DNA of 64,000 nt, taken from Bog-473 sp963782415 (GTDB taxonomy: Bacteria; Actinomycetota; Acidimicrobiia; Acidimicrobiales; RAAP-2). The stretch spans positions 310,001 to 374,000 of the forward strand of contig CAWAJT010000008.1 in NCBI GenBank assembly GCA_963782415.1. The letters run 5' to 3'. A program made the position numbers and the translations under genes. Below the pieces are notes generated by a model. It had not been told where the DNA came from. It saw only the letters and a list, made by a program, of their open reading frames with translations, and did not search any database. This document shows, piece by piece, positions 52,624 through 61,260 of this stretch (positions are counted from its first letter, which is position 1; each line of letters opens with the position of its first letter).

Positions 52624-54153
52624 GTGACGGGGGACCGCTACGTGGGCGGGGTCGCACGCGCACTGGGATCGGCGGCGGCCAGCGTCTTGCTGGTGGTCGC
52701 AGGGACGGCGACAGCTTCGGGCTCGGCCGCGGTCCGAGGGCCTCGTGCTCCGTACGCCGTGGCGGCACAGCGCCAGCCGCTGACCACGAACGCTGGGTCC
52801 CCCGTTGCGCACGACACCGAGACCGAAGCACTCGTGGACCATTCCGGTCGCCTCTTCGCGGCAACGGGCCAATGGGAGTACCGCGCTCCTTTGGCGTTCG
52901 GACAGGTCCTGATCAAGAGGTCGAGGTCCAGTCCGTGGTCGGTCTTCGAGCAAACGCAGTCTCTGCGGGTCCAGGCGTTGGACTCCTTCCCGATCCCGAG
53001 TGACCAGGGACTGGGCCCGGGTCACTCCCTCCTCGTGACCCAAGCGATCGTCGCCGGGAAGTCGAGGATTCAGTGGTTGGTCGATGGTGCCGACTCCTTC
53101 TCCCTTCGCAATTCGTACGTGCTCCCCGCCGGCGCCGACGTCCGGGCATTCGGGGCACACGAATCGGGCGGCGTCTGGTCCGTCTATGCCGGAGTTCGCC
53201 CGACTGGGGTCATTCGAGGGGTCTGGTCGCCTGCTCGCCGCACCCTGGTATTCGATCCCAAGCCCGAGCTCATCGTGGCTCCGCCGGGATCACCGGGCAT
53301 GGTGACACAGAAGGTGACGGGTTTCGCCGGTTGTGGCGGCGCCTTGTACACCACGATCAGCACGACGCTATATCGGCGTAACGACGGTGCCCTGCCCTCA
53401 GGCATCCCCCGGTGGATCGCCATCTATCGAGCGCCACCGCTGGGGCCGCACAACAGCGGTCTCCGCGGCATCACATGCGTCACCCACGATCGGTCGCCGT
53501 CGCTGCTCATCTCGACGGAAGGCAACGGCAACGTCTACCGGTTCGACGATCTGCCGCACGGCCAGGTCGATGCCACAACGGGTCCGGTTCCGGGTTCGGT
53601 CTCCTTCGGGGTGGTGCAGTCGCTCGAGTTCCAACCCGCCCCGGCGATCCGTCAGATGTTGGCGACACAGGCCACGCTCATCCCGGCAACAGGACTGGGC
53701 GCGATCGACTATGTGATCGCGGCTTACAACAACGGCGACTTCCAGACCATGAAGATCGGCGGCATCGATCGACAGGTATTCGGGTTCGAGTGGGGCTACC
53801 AGGGAGTCTGCCCCACGAAGCAAAAGTGTGGGCCTATCGCCTCAGGTGTGGTGCACTTCGACGCTACCGCCTGTTTCGCGGTGCGGACCGATCAGAGTCC
53901 GTCGCCGACCTACGCGTTGCGCTGTCTGGATGGGCCGACGGTGAATCCGGCGGCCCGGGTATCGAGGCCCATCCGCTCTGGGCAGGCCTTCGTCTCCATC
54001 AGAAGCATCGTGCCCGCACCGTTCTCAGGAGGCCAGATCTACTACGGCGGCTATGACTGCAACTTTTACCCCGCCGACGGCACGGCATGGGTAGCAACGT
54101 CCCTGCGCAAATCCCTCCACCTTTCAGTCTCGCCGAAAGGAACCCAATCATGA
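52624..54153 (+). CDS. secreted protein of unknown function
   Basis: 509 aa from GTG 52624, chosen because AGAGGAG lies 7 bp upstream and a Sec signal peptide follows directly (hydrophobic SAAASVLLVVAGTATASGSA). No transmembrane helices after that. The mature part has repeated short beta-rich blocks with Gly-Asn/Asp turns (for example STEGNGNVYRFDD, AAYNNGDFQTMKIGG, GGQIYYGGYDCN), suggestive of a beta-propeller, and three to four Cys that could form disulfides. The stop overlaps the start of the phosphoesterase gene (ATGA), so the two are coupled and probably act together outside the cell. Confidence 0.65.
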   Translation: MTGDRYVGGVARALGSAAASVLLVVAGTATASGSAAVRGPRAPYAVAAQRQPLTTNAGSPVAHDTETEALVDHSGRLFAATGQWEYRAPLAFGQVLIKRSRSSPWSVFEQTQSLRVQALDSFPIPSDQGLGPGHSLLVTQAIVAGKSRIQWLVDGADSFSLRNSYVLPAGADVRAFGAHESGGVWSVYAGVRPTGVIRGVWSPARRTLVFDPKPELIVAPPGSPGMVTQKVTGFAGCGGALYTTISTTLYRRNDGALPSGIPRWIAIYRAPPLGPHNSGLRGITCVTHDRSPSLLISTEGNGNVYRFDDLPHGQVDATTGPVPGSVSFGVVQSLEFQPAPAIRQMLATQATLIPATGLGAIDYVIAAYNNGDFQTMKIGGIDRQVFGFEWGYQGVCPTKQKCGPIASGVVHFDATACFAVRTDQSPSPTYALRCLDGPTVNPAARVSRPIRSGQAFVSIRSIVPAPFSGGQIYYGGYDCNFYPADGTAWVATSLRKSLHLSVSPKGTQS

Positions 54154-55733
54154 AGCGACATGCAAGAGCATCCGGCAGCGCCGCAGTTGCCATGGCCGCA
54201 GGCAGCGTCGCTGTCCTGACGCTGGCGCTCAGCGCCTGTACCAGCGCACCTTCGCGACCGGCCGCCTCCTCTGAACGGGTCAGCGGTGGGTCGAGCGGTC
54301 ACTACGTGGTAGCGGCGGGCATCCACAAGATCAAGCACATCATCGTCATAGAGCAAGAAAACCGGTCGTTCGACAGCTACTTCGGAACCTATCCGGGTGC
54401 CGACGGCATTCCGATGAGCAACGGCGTGCCGACGGTGTGCGTGCCGATCCCGGCAGGTGGGTGCCAAGCGCCGTACCACGACACAGCAGATGTGAACGGA
54501 GGCGGGCCGCACGGCGCGCGCAACGCGAAGCGCGACGTCAACGGAGGGAAAATGGACGGCTTCATCGCTTCGGCCACCAACGGCAAGAAGGGATGCGGCG
54601 CCAACGTCAACACCGTCGACAACCCAGCATGCTCCAACTCCGCCTCGCCCGACGTCATGGGCTACCACACGGCGACGGAGATCCCGAATTACTGGACCTA
54701 CGCCAAGGACTTCACCCTCAACGACCACATGTTCGAGCCAGTGGCGTCGTGGTCGTTGCCTGACCACCTCTACTTAGTGTCGGGATGGTCGGCGGTCTGC
54801 TCCAGCCCGGCACCGTCGAGCTGCAAGAACGAGATCCGCGGGCCCTACACCCCGATCCAGATGCAACAGTACGTGGACCAGGCCATCAACACGGGAACGG
54901 CTGACATCACCAACGCATGGACCGACATCACGTGGCTCCTCTACAACAAGCACATTTCGTGGGCCTACTACGTCCAGACCGGTAACCAGCCAGACTGTGA
55001 GAACGACTCGGCGGTGGCGTGCCCGCCGGTGGTGCAGAGTTATCTGACCCCGGGCATCTGGAACCCGCTGCCTGTCTTCGAGGATGTGCAGAAGGATCAC
55101 CAGATTCGCAACATCCAGCCGCTCAACAATTATTTCGCAGAAGCCAAGAAGGGAACCCTGCCGTCGGTCATGTGGGTCACCCCGTCCCAGGCCGACAGCG
55201 AGCACCCGCCCGCCAGCGTGCACCAGGGTCAGGCGTACGTCACGGCGATCATCAACGCAGCCATGAAGAGTCCAGACTGGAATTCAACCGCCATCTTCTT
55301 GCAGTGGGACGACTGGGGCGGCTTCTATGACAACGTCGTACCGCCCCCTGTCGACCAGAACGGCTACGGCTTGCGTGTCCCGGGCATGGTGATCTCGCCG
55401 TATGCCAAATCCGGCTACGTCGACCACCAGACCCTCTCGAGCGATGCCTACCTCAAGTTCATCGAGGATGATTTCTTGGGCGGTTCCAGACTCAATCCCG
55501 AGACCGACAAACGACCGGATCCCCGCCCCGACGTCCGTGAGGACCAGAAGATCCTGGGCAGCATGGTCAACGATTTCAACTTCAACCAGGCACCGCGGGC
55601 CCCGGTCCTTCTCCCGACCAACCCCGCTACGGACTCGCCGAGCATTCCGCACTACTTTGACGGACTCGGCCCGTGTGTCGGATGCACGGCGACACCACCG
55701 AGCACGCAGAAAGCTCCGCGTTTGGGCGGATGA
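54150..55733 (+). CDS. phospholipase C/acid-phosphatase-type phosphoesterase lipoprotein
   Basis: 527 aa from ATG 54150. Lipobox LSAC after a hydrophobic signal. The phosphoesterase-family signature follows: IKHIIVIEQENRSFDSYFG (metal-binding Glu-Asn and catalytic region), NDHMFEPVASWSLPDHLYLVSGWS, and downstream FLQWDDWGGFYD, VPGMVISPYAK and FIEDDFLG. This is the AcpA/PLC-like group that cleaves phosphodiesters or monoesters outside the cell. Likely involved in scavenging phosphate from phospholipids or in remodelling the envelope. Confidence 0.87.
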   Translation: MKRHARASGSAAVAMAAGSVAVLTLALSACTSAPSRPAASSERVSGGSSGHYVVAAGIHKIKHIIVIEQENRSFDSYFGTYPGADGIPMSNGVPTVCVPIPAGGCQAPYHDTADVNGGGPHGARNAKRDVNGGKMDGFIASATNGKKGCGANVNTVDNPACSNSASPDVMGYHTATEIPNYWTYAKDFTLNDHMFEPVASWSLPDHLYLVSGWSAVCSSPAPSSCKNEIRGPYTPIQMQQYVDQAINTGTADITNAWTDITWLLYNKHISWAYYVQTGNQPDCENDSAVACPPVVQSYLTPGIWNPLPVFEDVQKDHQIRNIQPLNNYFAEAKKGTLPSVMWVTPSQADSEHPPASVHQGQAYVTAIINAAMKSPDWNSTAIFLQWDDWGGFYDNVVPPPVDQNGYGLRVPGMVISPYAKSGYVDHQTLSSDAYLKFIEDDFLGGSRLNPETDKRPDPRPDVREDQKILGSMVNDFNFNQAPRAPVLLPTNPATDSPSIPHYFDGLGPCVGCTATPPSTQKAPRLGG

Positions 55734-55755
55734 AGTATCACAGAGCCTAGACAGG

Positions 55756-56223
55756 TCAGGTAAAGATGATCTGGCCGCCTGCCGCCTTCTCGTAGAACTC
55801 ACCCACGGTGATGATGTCTTGCACCTGGTCAATGAAATCGTTCTTCTCCAGCCCGAAGAGATCGACCGACGCCTTGCACGCATACATTCCGGCACCAGTG
55901 TCGGCAATCATCTCGATGAACTCGGGAATGGAGGGTATGTCGAGTTTCTCCATCTTGTGATTCATGTAGTGGGTCATAGCCGTGGACACACCGGGTAGTC
56001 CGCCGGCCATGGTGGCGAGGTGCAGGCCTGGGTTGCCGACCGTCGCCAGCTTAATGTGCTCGTTGCGGGCCTTGTGGATGGCATCGAGTCCGAAGAAGGT
56101 GAAGAAGAGATTCGCCTCAATACCCTCGGCTCGCGCTCCGTTGGTCATGATCAGTCCGGGGTAGATCCCCTCCAGGGAACCCTTCGAGATGATGATCGAA
56201 ACCTTTTCGATCGTATCGTTCAT
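55756..56223 (-). CDS. DsrE/F-like sulfur-relay protein
   Basis: 155 aa from ATG 56223. DsrE-like fold in the DsrE2/peroxiredoxin-like subgroup: KVSIIISKGSLEGIYPGLIMTNGARAEGIEANLFFTFFGLDA, then LPGVSTAMTHYM, and a single conserved Cys in GMYACKASVDLFG, the site expected to carry persulfide. It is the third gene after a sulfide:quinone oxidoreductase and a DsrC/TusE-like gene, 13 bp from the latter. In sulfur oxidisers such proteins shuttle sulfane sulfur in the cytosol; here it probably receives sulfur from the oxidoreductase product. Confidence 0.85.
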   Translation of the reverse strand: MNDTIEKVSIIISKGSLEGIYPGLIMTNGARAEGIEANLFFTFFGLDAIHKARNEHIKLATVGNPGLHLATMAGGLPGVSTAMTHYMNHKMEKLDIPSIPEFIEMIADTGAGMYACKASVDLFGLEKNDFIDQVQDIITVGEFYEKAAGGQIIFT

Positions 56224-56236
56224 GGTCACTCCTTCT

Positions 56237-56554
56237 TTAGATGCAGCCGCGTGGCTTGGGGATGCCGGCGACCTTGGCGGCCACCTTTGCCGGTCCTTTG
56301 GGAAAGAGTTGATAGAGCTCCTTGATCGACACGCCGGAGGTCTTTCCCAGAACCCGAACCGTGGGCCCGGTTCCCTTTGAGAGATACTCGGCGCGCATGA
56401 AGCGGATAACCTGCCAATGCGAGTCGGTGAGCTCATCGATACCCTCACGACGGGCCAACTCTGGGACCATGTCCTCAGTCCATTGCTCGGGTCGAACGAA
56501 GAAGCCCTCGTCATTGAGTTCCACATCTGTTGCGGCGATAGTCACGTTCGACAT
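56237..56554 (-). CDS. DsrC/TusE-like sulfur carrier with one cysteine
   Basis: 105 aa from ATG 56554, 3 bp after the SQR stop. The DsrC/TusE signature is clear: LTDSHWQVIRFMRAEYL, and the C-terminal arm LFPKGPAK...GIPKPRGCI. The penultimate Cys104 (CysA) is kept. The second arm cysteine of true DsrC (CysB, 11 residues earlier) is Ala93 here. Single-Cys members resemble TusE-type or RspA-like carriers that hold a persulfide without forming the intramolecular trisulfide used in dissimilatory sulfite reduction. No dsrAB genes are present. Confidence 0.88.
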   Translation of the reverse strand: MSNVTIAATDVELNDEGFFVRPEQWTEDMVPELARREGIDELTDSHWQVIRFMRAEYLSKGTGPTVRVLGKTSGVSIKELYQLFPKGPAKVAAKVAGIPKPRGCI

Positions 56555-56557
56555 CGG

Positions 56558-57817
56558 TCAGTCCTTTCTTGATCCAACTGCTTGAGCGGGAATCTTTCCG
56601 GAGGTGGGCATGGCTGAACTGACCCCGGGGACATCTCGTCCCGGGAGCAGTCCATGCCAGTAGAACCACTGGAACATGAGCTTTCCCAGGTGGTTGAGCC
56701 GGGACTCCGCGAGCAGGGGGAGACCGACGTTGGTCGGGTAGTGACCGGGGAGCGGTTCGGTGTCGTAATTGAAATCGATCAGCAGTGCCTTGTGGAACCC
56801 GGTCTCAATGAAACAGTTCGTGTGCCCGTCAAAGGATGCATCGAGTGGATCGCCGGCGAGGTAGCGCCGAATGTTCTCGACGAGTACCTCGCCCTCAAAG
56901 TGGGTCACCGATCCAGCCTTTGAGGCCGGGACGTTGGCCGCGTCGCCGATCACAAAGACGTTGGGCGCGGCCTTGGATTGGAGGGTGTGCTCGTCGGTGG
57001 GAACGAAATTCAGCTCGTCACCCAATCCGGGCGATCGGCCGACATAGGGAGCTCCACCATGGAGCGGCACGACTACGGCCAGGTCGAAGTCCACTGAACG
57101 CCCGTCGTAGCCGGTGAGATGACCGCCCAACCCGTCGACTTGCCCGGTGTTGAACTCGGTCACAAGCGCGATGCCCTTCTCGGCCAGCATCCCGGCGAGC
57201 CGGGCAGAGGCCACAGGTTTGGTGAAGGCACCGTCGAGCGGGGTGACGTAGGTCAGCTGCACCTTGTCACGAATGCCGCGCTCGTGGAAGTACCAATCGG
57301 CAAGAAAGCAGAACTCGAGCGGGGCCACCGGGCACTTGATGGGTATGTCCACCACATTGACGACGAGGTGACCACCACCGAAGGTGGCCAAGGCCGTTGC
57401 CAGGGCGGTCGCTCCTTCGAGCGAGTAGAAGGTGTGGACCTTGTCCATCCATCCGGAACCCGTCAGACCTTCCGTCTCCTCAGGCACGAGCACGGCGCCA
57501 GTGGCCACAACGAGGACGTCATACCCGAGCGTCGTTCCGTTCTCGAGCGCCACCTGGTTGGATGCGAGGTCGACCCGGTCGATCGCGCTCTTCACGTAGG
57601 CGATCCCAGCATGAAGCTGGTGGCCCCTCGACCGCACGATGTGCTCTGCGCTGGCCAGCCCGAACGGCACGAAGAGCAGGCCCGGCTGGTAGACGTGGCG
57701 GTCGTCCTGGTCGATGACGGTGATTTCTACGTCGGTCTCGGGAAAGAGACGCCGCAGCCGATTGGCGGTCAATGTCCCTCCCGTCCCGCCGCCCAGGATC
57801 ACCACGCGATGTGCCAT
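56558..57817 (-). CDS. sqr: sulfide:quinone oxidoreductase-type FAD protein
   Basis: 419 aa from ATG 57817. FAD motif VVILGGGTGGT at the N-terminus (residues 5-15), second nucleotide motif around VIGDAANVPASKAGS, and the VYQPGLLFVPFG block of SQR enzymes. Cys162 (IPIKCPVAP) and Cys335 (GHTNCFIETG) occupy the places of the two catalytic cysteines that form the polysulfide bridge; Cys170 is an extra. The C-terminal LMFQWFYWHGLLPGRDVPG is amphipathic and likely binds the membrane. It would oxidise sulfide to sulfane sulfur and reduce quinone. First gene of the sqr-dsrC-like-dsrE-like operon. Confidence 0.87.
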   Translation of the reverse strand: MAHRVVILGGGTGGTLTANRLRRLFPETDVEITVIDQDDRHVYQPGLLFVPFGLASAEHIVRSRGHQLHAGIAYVKSAIDRVDLASNQVALENGTTLGYDVLVVATGAVLVPEETEGLTGSGWMDKVHTFYSLEGATALATALATFGGGHLVVNVVDIPIKCPVAPLEFCFLADWYFHERGIRDKVQLTYVTPLDGAFTKPVASARLAGMLAEKGIALVTEFNTGQVDGLGGHLTGYDGRSVDFDLAVVVPLHGGAPYVGRSPGLGDELNFVPTDEHTLQSKAAPNVFVIGDAANVPASKAGSVTHFEGEVLVENIRRYLAGDPLDASFDGHTNCFIETGFHKALLIDFNYDTEPLPGHYPTNVGLPLLAESRLNHLGKLMFQWFYWHGLLPGRDVPGVSSAMPTSGKIPAQAVGSRKD

Positions 57818-58195
57818 GACGGACAGTCAATGCCCCTGGGCAGCAGGAGGTCAGGGGTCAAAGGTCCCGCCCCCTAGTGACCATCCTCCTAATCTGCCCA
57901 CAATGTGGGCCGGGGGTCAGCGCTCGGTCCTGGCCGTGCTCGGGCCGCTCGCGCCCTAGGGAAATCCTTCCGACGCGAGGTGTCTGCCACGATCGACACC
58001 CCCCTCATTTTGACCAGGATCTTCGTGATGTCGTCCGAAGGACAGAACACGTCATCGTCACCACAGAAGAACTGCCGGGTGCCGAGGACGTATCGCCAAC
58101 CGGCAGCCGGACGCGATCGAATGACGGTCTCTGCCGTGTCAGCGTTATCCGCATCAGGGGATCGAACCTGAAGCAACGGGCATAGGGTGCGGGCG
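57818..58195. other. divergent intergenic region
   Basis: Holds the promoters of the leftward SQR operon and the rightward SCO6745-type gene. A perfect palindrome at 57896-57910 is listed separately. A tRNA-like T-arm near 58150 is not supported by the rest of the sequence. Confidence 0.45.
57896..57910. promoter_or_regulatory. candidate operator of the SQR operon
   Basis: GCCCACA-A-TGTGGGC, a perfect 7-bp inverted repeat around one base, 79 bp before the SQR start. It is unlike the ATACCC palindromes of the 28-38 kb island, so a different regulator would be needed. Confidence 0.5.
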
Positions 58196-59014
58196 ATGAA
58201 CCCCATGGCCCGCCGGATGTTCGACCTCATTGAGCCGATCGGTGTCCTTCCCTACTCTGCCGACGAACCCAATGAGGCGATGTTCGCCCTTGGGTTCACC
58301 AACTACTGGGACACCTACTTCGCCGGACGAGCGGCTCCCCTGGGCCGGGTCCCGGCGGAGGTGGTGGACGCGCTCTTCTACAATTTCGCTCCCGGCGAGG
58401 TGGCTCGTCACATCCCGAAGGTGTGGCGCATCACTACACCTGAATTGGCCATCGCTGCTCGTTGGATGGGTTGTACGAAGGCATTGCGGCGGATTCTCGG
58501 CGACCGCGTCGATTCCCCCGCCTTTGCCCGTGGCGTCGAACTGTTGATGAACGCAGCCACGAGCGCTCCATTCGAAGGCCGACCCATGTACGCCGCGCTG
58601 CGCGTCATCCCGACCCCCGAGGACATGGGGACGCGCCTCTTTCATGCAGCTTCCCTGCTCCGAGAGCACCGTGGTGACGGGCACATCGTTGCGCTGATGG
58701 CGGAAGGGGTGGGCGGACTCGAGGCGCATGCGCTCTTCGCCCTCGACATTGCCATGCCGCCGGAGAAATTCGGACGCATGCACCACCTTCCGGCAGCGCA
58801 GCTCGCCGCAGTGACCGACGGGATGCGACTGCGGGGCCTCATTGGTGACGATGGTCGACTGAGCGAGCAGGGCCGTACTGTCAAACGGCGGATCGAGTCC
58901 CTCACCGACGACCTCGCGGCGAAACCTTATGAGAGCCTTGAGCTAAGCGAGCTCAATGAGCTGATCGCCATTCTGGAACCGCTCGCCATACTGCTCCTTG
59001 CTGCCCAAAACTAG
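58196..59014 (+). CDS. SCO6745-type protein of unknown function
   Basis: 272 aa from ATG 58196 (a GTG at 58187 is an alternative). The sequence matches what I recall of the actinobacterial SCO6745 family: ARRMFDLIEPIGVLPYSADE at the start, then LGFTNYWDTYFAGRAAPLG, FYNFAPGEVARHIPKVW, and EGVGGLEAHALFALDIAMP. The last 80 residues (RLRGLIGDDGRLSEQGRTVKRRIESLTD) resemble a winged-helix MarR-like segment. The conserved acidic and His residues suggest ligand or metal binding; no function is established. Confidence 0.68.
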   Translation: MNPMARRMFDLIEPIGVLPYSADEPNEAMFALGFTNYWDTYFAGRAAPLGRVPAEVVDALFYNFAPGEVARHIPKVWRITTPELAIAARWMGCTKALRRILGDRVDSPAFARGVELLMNAATSAPFEGRPMYAALRVIPTPEDMGTRLFHAASLLREHRGDGHIVALMAEGVGGLEAHALFALDIAMPPEKFGRMHHLPAAQLAAVTDGMRLRGLIGDDGRLSEQGRTVKRRIESLTDDLAAKPYESLELSELNELIAILEPLAILLLAAQN

Positions 59015-59026
59015 GGCGATAAGCCA

Positions 59027-59043
59027 CTGGTTCATCGAACCAG
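59027..59043. terminator. hairpin between convergent genes
   Basis: CTGGTTC-ATC-GAACCAG, perfect 7-bp stem and 3-nt loop, 13 bp after the SCO6745-type stop and before the photolyase stop. No T run follows, so termination is inferred from position only. Confidence 0.5.
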
Positions 59044-59191
59044 GTACTCGACGAGCGGGTGCTCGCCACGAAGCCGCGTCGTTCCCGTCGGCGGTTGCGA
59101 CCACTGGTGACCGAGGCGAGGCGCAGGCCGCCATGTTGCCCACCACGTGGGAGATCGACCGGCGTGGCACTTTGTGGCACGCCGGATGGCC

Positions 59192-60556
59192 CTATCTCTT
59201 CGGAGCCTGCCGAGCAGTTGCGTAGGCCGCCAGGGCGCGGTTGCGGGCAAAGGCATGATCGATCATCGGAAGGGGATAGGTCTCCCCGAGCGTCAGTCCG
59301 GCCGCGGCCAGCTCTTCGGCCGGGGCGGTCCAGGGTGCGTGCACCCAACGAGCCGCAAGGTTCGAGAGCTCGGGGACGAAGCGTTTGATGTAGATCCCGT
59401 CTGGATCGAATTTCCGAGACTGCAGCACAGGGTTGAAGATGCGGAAGAATGGCGCCGCATCAGGCCCCGTGCCAGCGACCCATTGCCAGTTTCCAACGTT
59501 CTGAGCGATGTCACCGTCGACGAGGCGCTGGCGAAACCAGTGCTCCCCGATACGCCAGTCGACCAACAGGTCCTTGACGAGGAAGGAAGCCACGGCCATG
59601 CGCACCCGATTGTGCATCCAGCCGGTGGCGTCGAGTTGACGCATGCCCGCATCAATCAACGGGTAACCCGTCAGGCCCTTCTGCCAGCGTCCGATGTCGT
59701 CAGGATCGTCATTCCAGTGCACTCGCCCGATGTCGGGCCGGAGCGGAGTGTCCACCAAGCTCGGTACTTCCCACAGCAGGTGGGCATACCAGTCACGCCA
59801 AGCCAGTTGCCTCACGAACGCAGCCCGCCCCTTGGTGGAGGTGCCCACGAATGAAGCGATCCTCCGAGGTCCCAGGGTGCCGAAATGAAGGTCCGCTGAC
59901 AGGGACGATGTTCCCTGCATATCCGGCCTGTCTCTGTTGTCGTCGTAATCGTCGACGTGCTCGACGAATGCGCAGAGCCGATCCATGGCTGCCTGCTCGC
60001 CGCCTTCTTGAAACGCCTGCTCCCGCGGAGGCAACCCATCTCCCACCTCATCGTCGATCTCTACAGGATGCGCGTGGGGCCATGGCGACAACGGGTGCTC
60101 GCGCCATTTGGCATGGAAGGCAGTGAAGACCCGAGATATGTGACCCTTGCCTGTGGTCACGGATCCCGGCGGGTGCACGAGCGTTCCCCACCGCAACCGC
60201 AGGTCGACGCTGAGCCGTGTCCGCGCCGCTAAGTCTCGCTGACGGGCGTATGGTGTCACGTCGGCATTGGCGTAGACGGCGGATGCACGGCGCGCTTTCG
60301 CAACCTGCGGCACCAGCGTGCCTGGATCGCCTTGCAGGACCAGTAGTCGCCCTCCTTGTGAGCCCAGCATCTGGTCCAATGCGTGCAGATGGGCCAAGAG
60401 TTGGCGGCGCCGGGATTGACCGGCGGTTGCGTAGAGTTTCGGATCGAGCACGTAGAGGGGTGTGATCCGATCGACGCACTCGGTGGCTGCGGCCCAAGCC
60501 GGATTGTCTGCCAGGCGAAGGTCCCGGCGAAACCACACCACAGCATTGGATGTCAT
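59192..60556 (-). CDS. phr: deoxyribodipyrimidine photolyase
   Basis: 454 aa from ATG 60556 (MTSNAVVWFRRDLRLADN). N-terminal photolyase alpha/beta domain with the antenna pocket, then the FAD-binding helical domain: WRDWYAHLLWEVP, GLTGYPLIDAGMRQLDATGWMHNRVRM, and WIGEH/NVGNWQWVAGTGPDAAPFFRIFNP, all standard for class I CPD photolyases. The enzyme repairs cyclobutane pyrimidine dimers with blue light. It is the last gene of the minus-strand cluster headed by a B12-binding MerR-type regulator, so light induction through that regulator is likely. Confidence 0.95.
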   Translation of the reverse strand: MTSNAVVWFRRDLRLADNPAWAAATECVDRITPLYVLDPKLYATAGQSRRRQLLAHLHALDQMLGSQGGRLLVLQGDPGTLVPQVAKARRASAVYANADVTPYARQRDLAARTRLSVDLRLRWGTLVHPPGSVTTGKGHISRVFTAFHAKWREHPLSPWPHAHPVEIDDEVGDGLPPREQAFQEGGEQAAMDRLCAFVEHVDDYDDNRDRPDMQGTSSLSADLHFGTLGPRRIASFVGTSTKGRAAFVRQLAWRDWYAHLLWEVPSLVDTPLRPDIGRVHWNDDPDDIGRWQKGLTGYPLIDAGMRQLDATGWMHNRVRMAVASFLVKDLLVDWRIGEHWFRQRLVDGDIAQNVGNWQWVAGTGPDAAPFFRIFNPVLQSRKFDPDGIYIKRFVPELSNLAARWVHAPWTAPAEELAAAGLTLGETYPLPMIDHAFARNRALAAYATARQAPKR

Positions 60557-60614
60557 TGACGGTCCCGAGGGCCGCGCACGCCTGGTCGGGCCGTCCGGCC
60601 TGCGCCGGTGGTCG

Positions 60615-61235
60615 TCACCTCGGAAATGTGACAACCATGAGGGTTGACCAGCAGAGATGGGTCACGGACGATGCCAAGATCCCCCCGGAGCGAGCCCGTT
60701 GTACCGAGAAGATGACGCCCATGACAAGGGCTGCGACGATGAGCGCGATGTTCCCCGTCGCCGCGGTCACCGCCACATAGACGACAAGAGAGCTTGCGGC
60801 GGGATGGCGGGCCCCCAAGGCCTCGAACAGCGCGCCGCGGAAGAAGAGTTCCTCGCCGAGTCCGTTCAGGAGTGCGACAGCCAACACCAGCGCCACTGGC
60901 CCGGCGTCAGCTTTGGTGAGGACCGTGTGAAGGGCGCTCGAGATGGCGGGAAGGTGGCGGCCGAGGAGATAGGCCGCGAGGAAGGCGAGAAAGGCGAGAA
61001 CACCCACCACAAGGCCGGCGAGTGAGAGAGCGAGACGGGACGATCGGATCGCTTCGAGAGGGATGGGTCCGGAAATCAGCGATCCTGTGATCCAGGTGCC
61101 GGCCACCAGGGAACCGATCACGAAGAAGGTCGTCGAACCTGATGGGGCGCGCAGTGTGGCCGCCAGCAAGATGGTTCCGATCACCAGGGTGACTGCCACT
61201 GTGAGGGAACGTCGGCGCTGGCCAACCCCGTCCAT
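60615..61235 (-). CDS. CPBP-family intramembrane protease
   Basis: 206 aa from ATG 61235 (MDGVGQRRR). About seven hydrophobic segments; the conserved ABI/CPBP motif is GLGEELFFRGALFEAL (EExxxR), followed by the His in SSVTHLCWS, and an internal FxxxB-type segment VVYVAVTAATGN. Eukaryotic relatives (Rce1) process CAAX proteins; bacterial members often serve in bacteriocin immunity or regulated proteolysis. It lies between an NAD-binding protein and photolyase, separated from photolyase by 58 bp. Confidence 0.8.
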   Translation of the reverse strand: MDGVGQRRRSLTVAVTLVIGTILLAATLRAPSGSTTFFVIGSLVAGTWITGSLISGPIPLEAIRSSRLALSLAGLVVGVLAFLAFLAAYLLGRHLPAISSALHTVLTKADAGPVALVLAVALLNGLGEELFFRGALFEALGARHPAASSLVVYVAVTAATGNIALIVAALVMGVIFSVQRARSGGILASSVTHLCWSTLMVVTFPR

Positions 61236-61260
61236 GTGTCCCGGACTCGTCTCACTTCCC

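Noticed and set aside
58140..58180. tRNA on the minus strand (T-arm-like CAGGTTCGATCCCCTG)
   Set aside because: The T-loop would be eight bases and no D-arm, anticodon arm or acceptor stem could be built around it.
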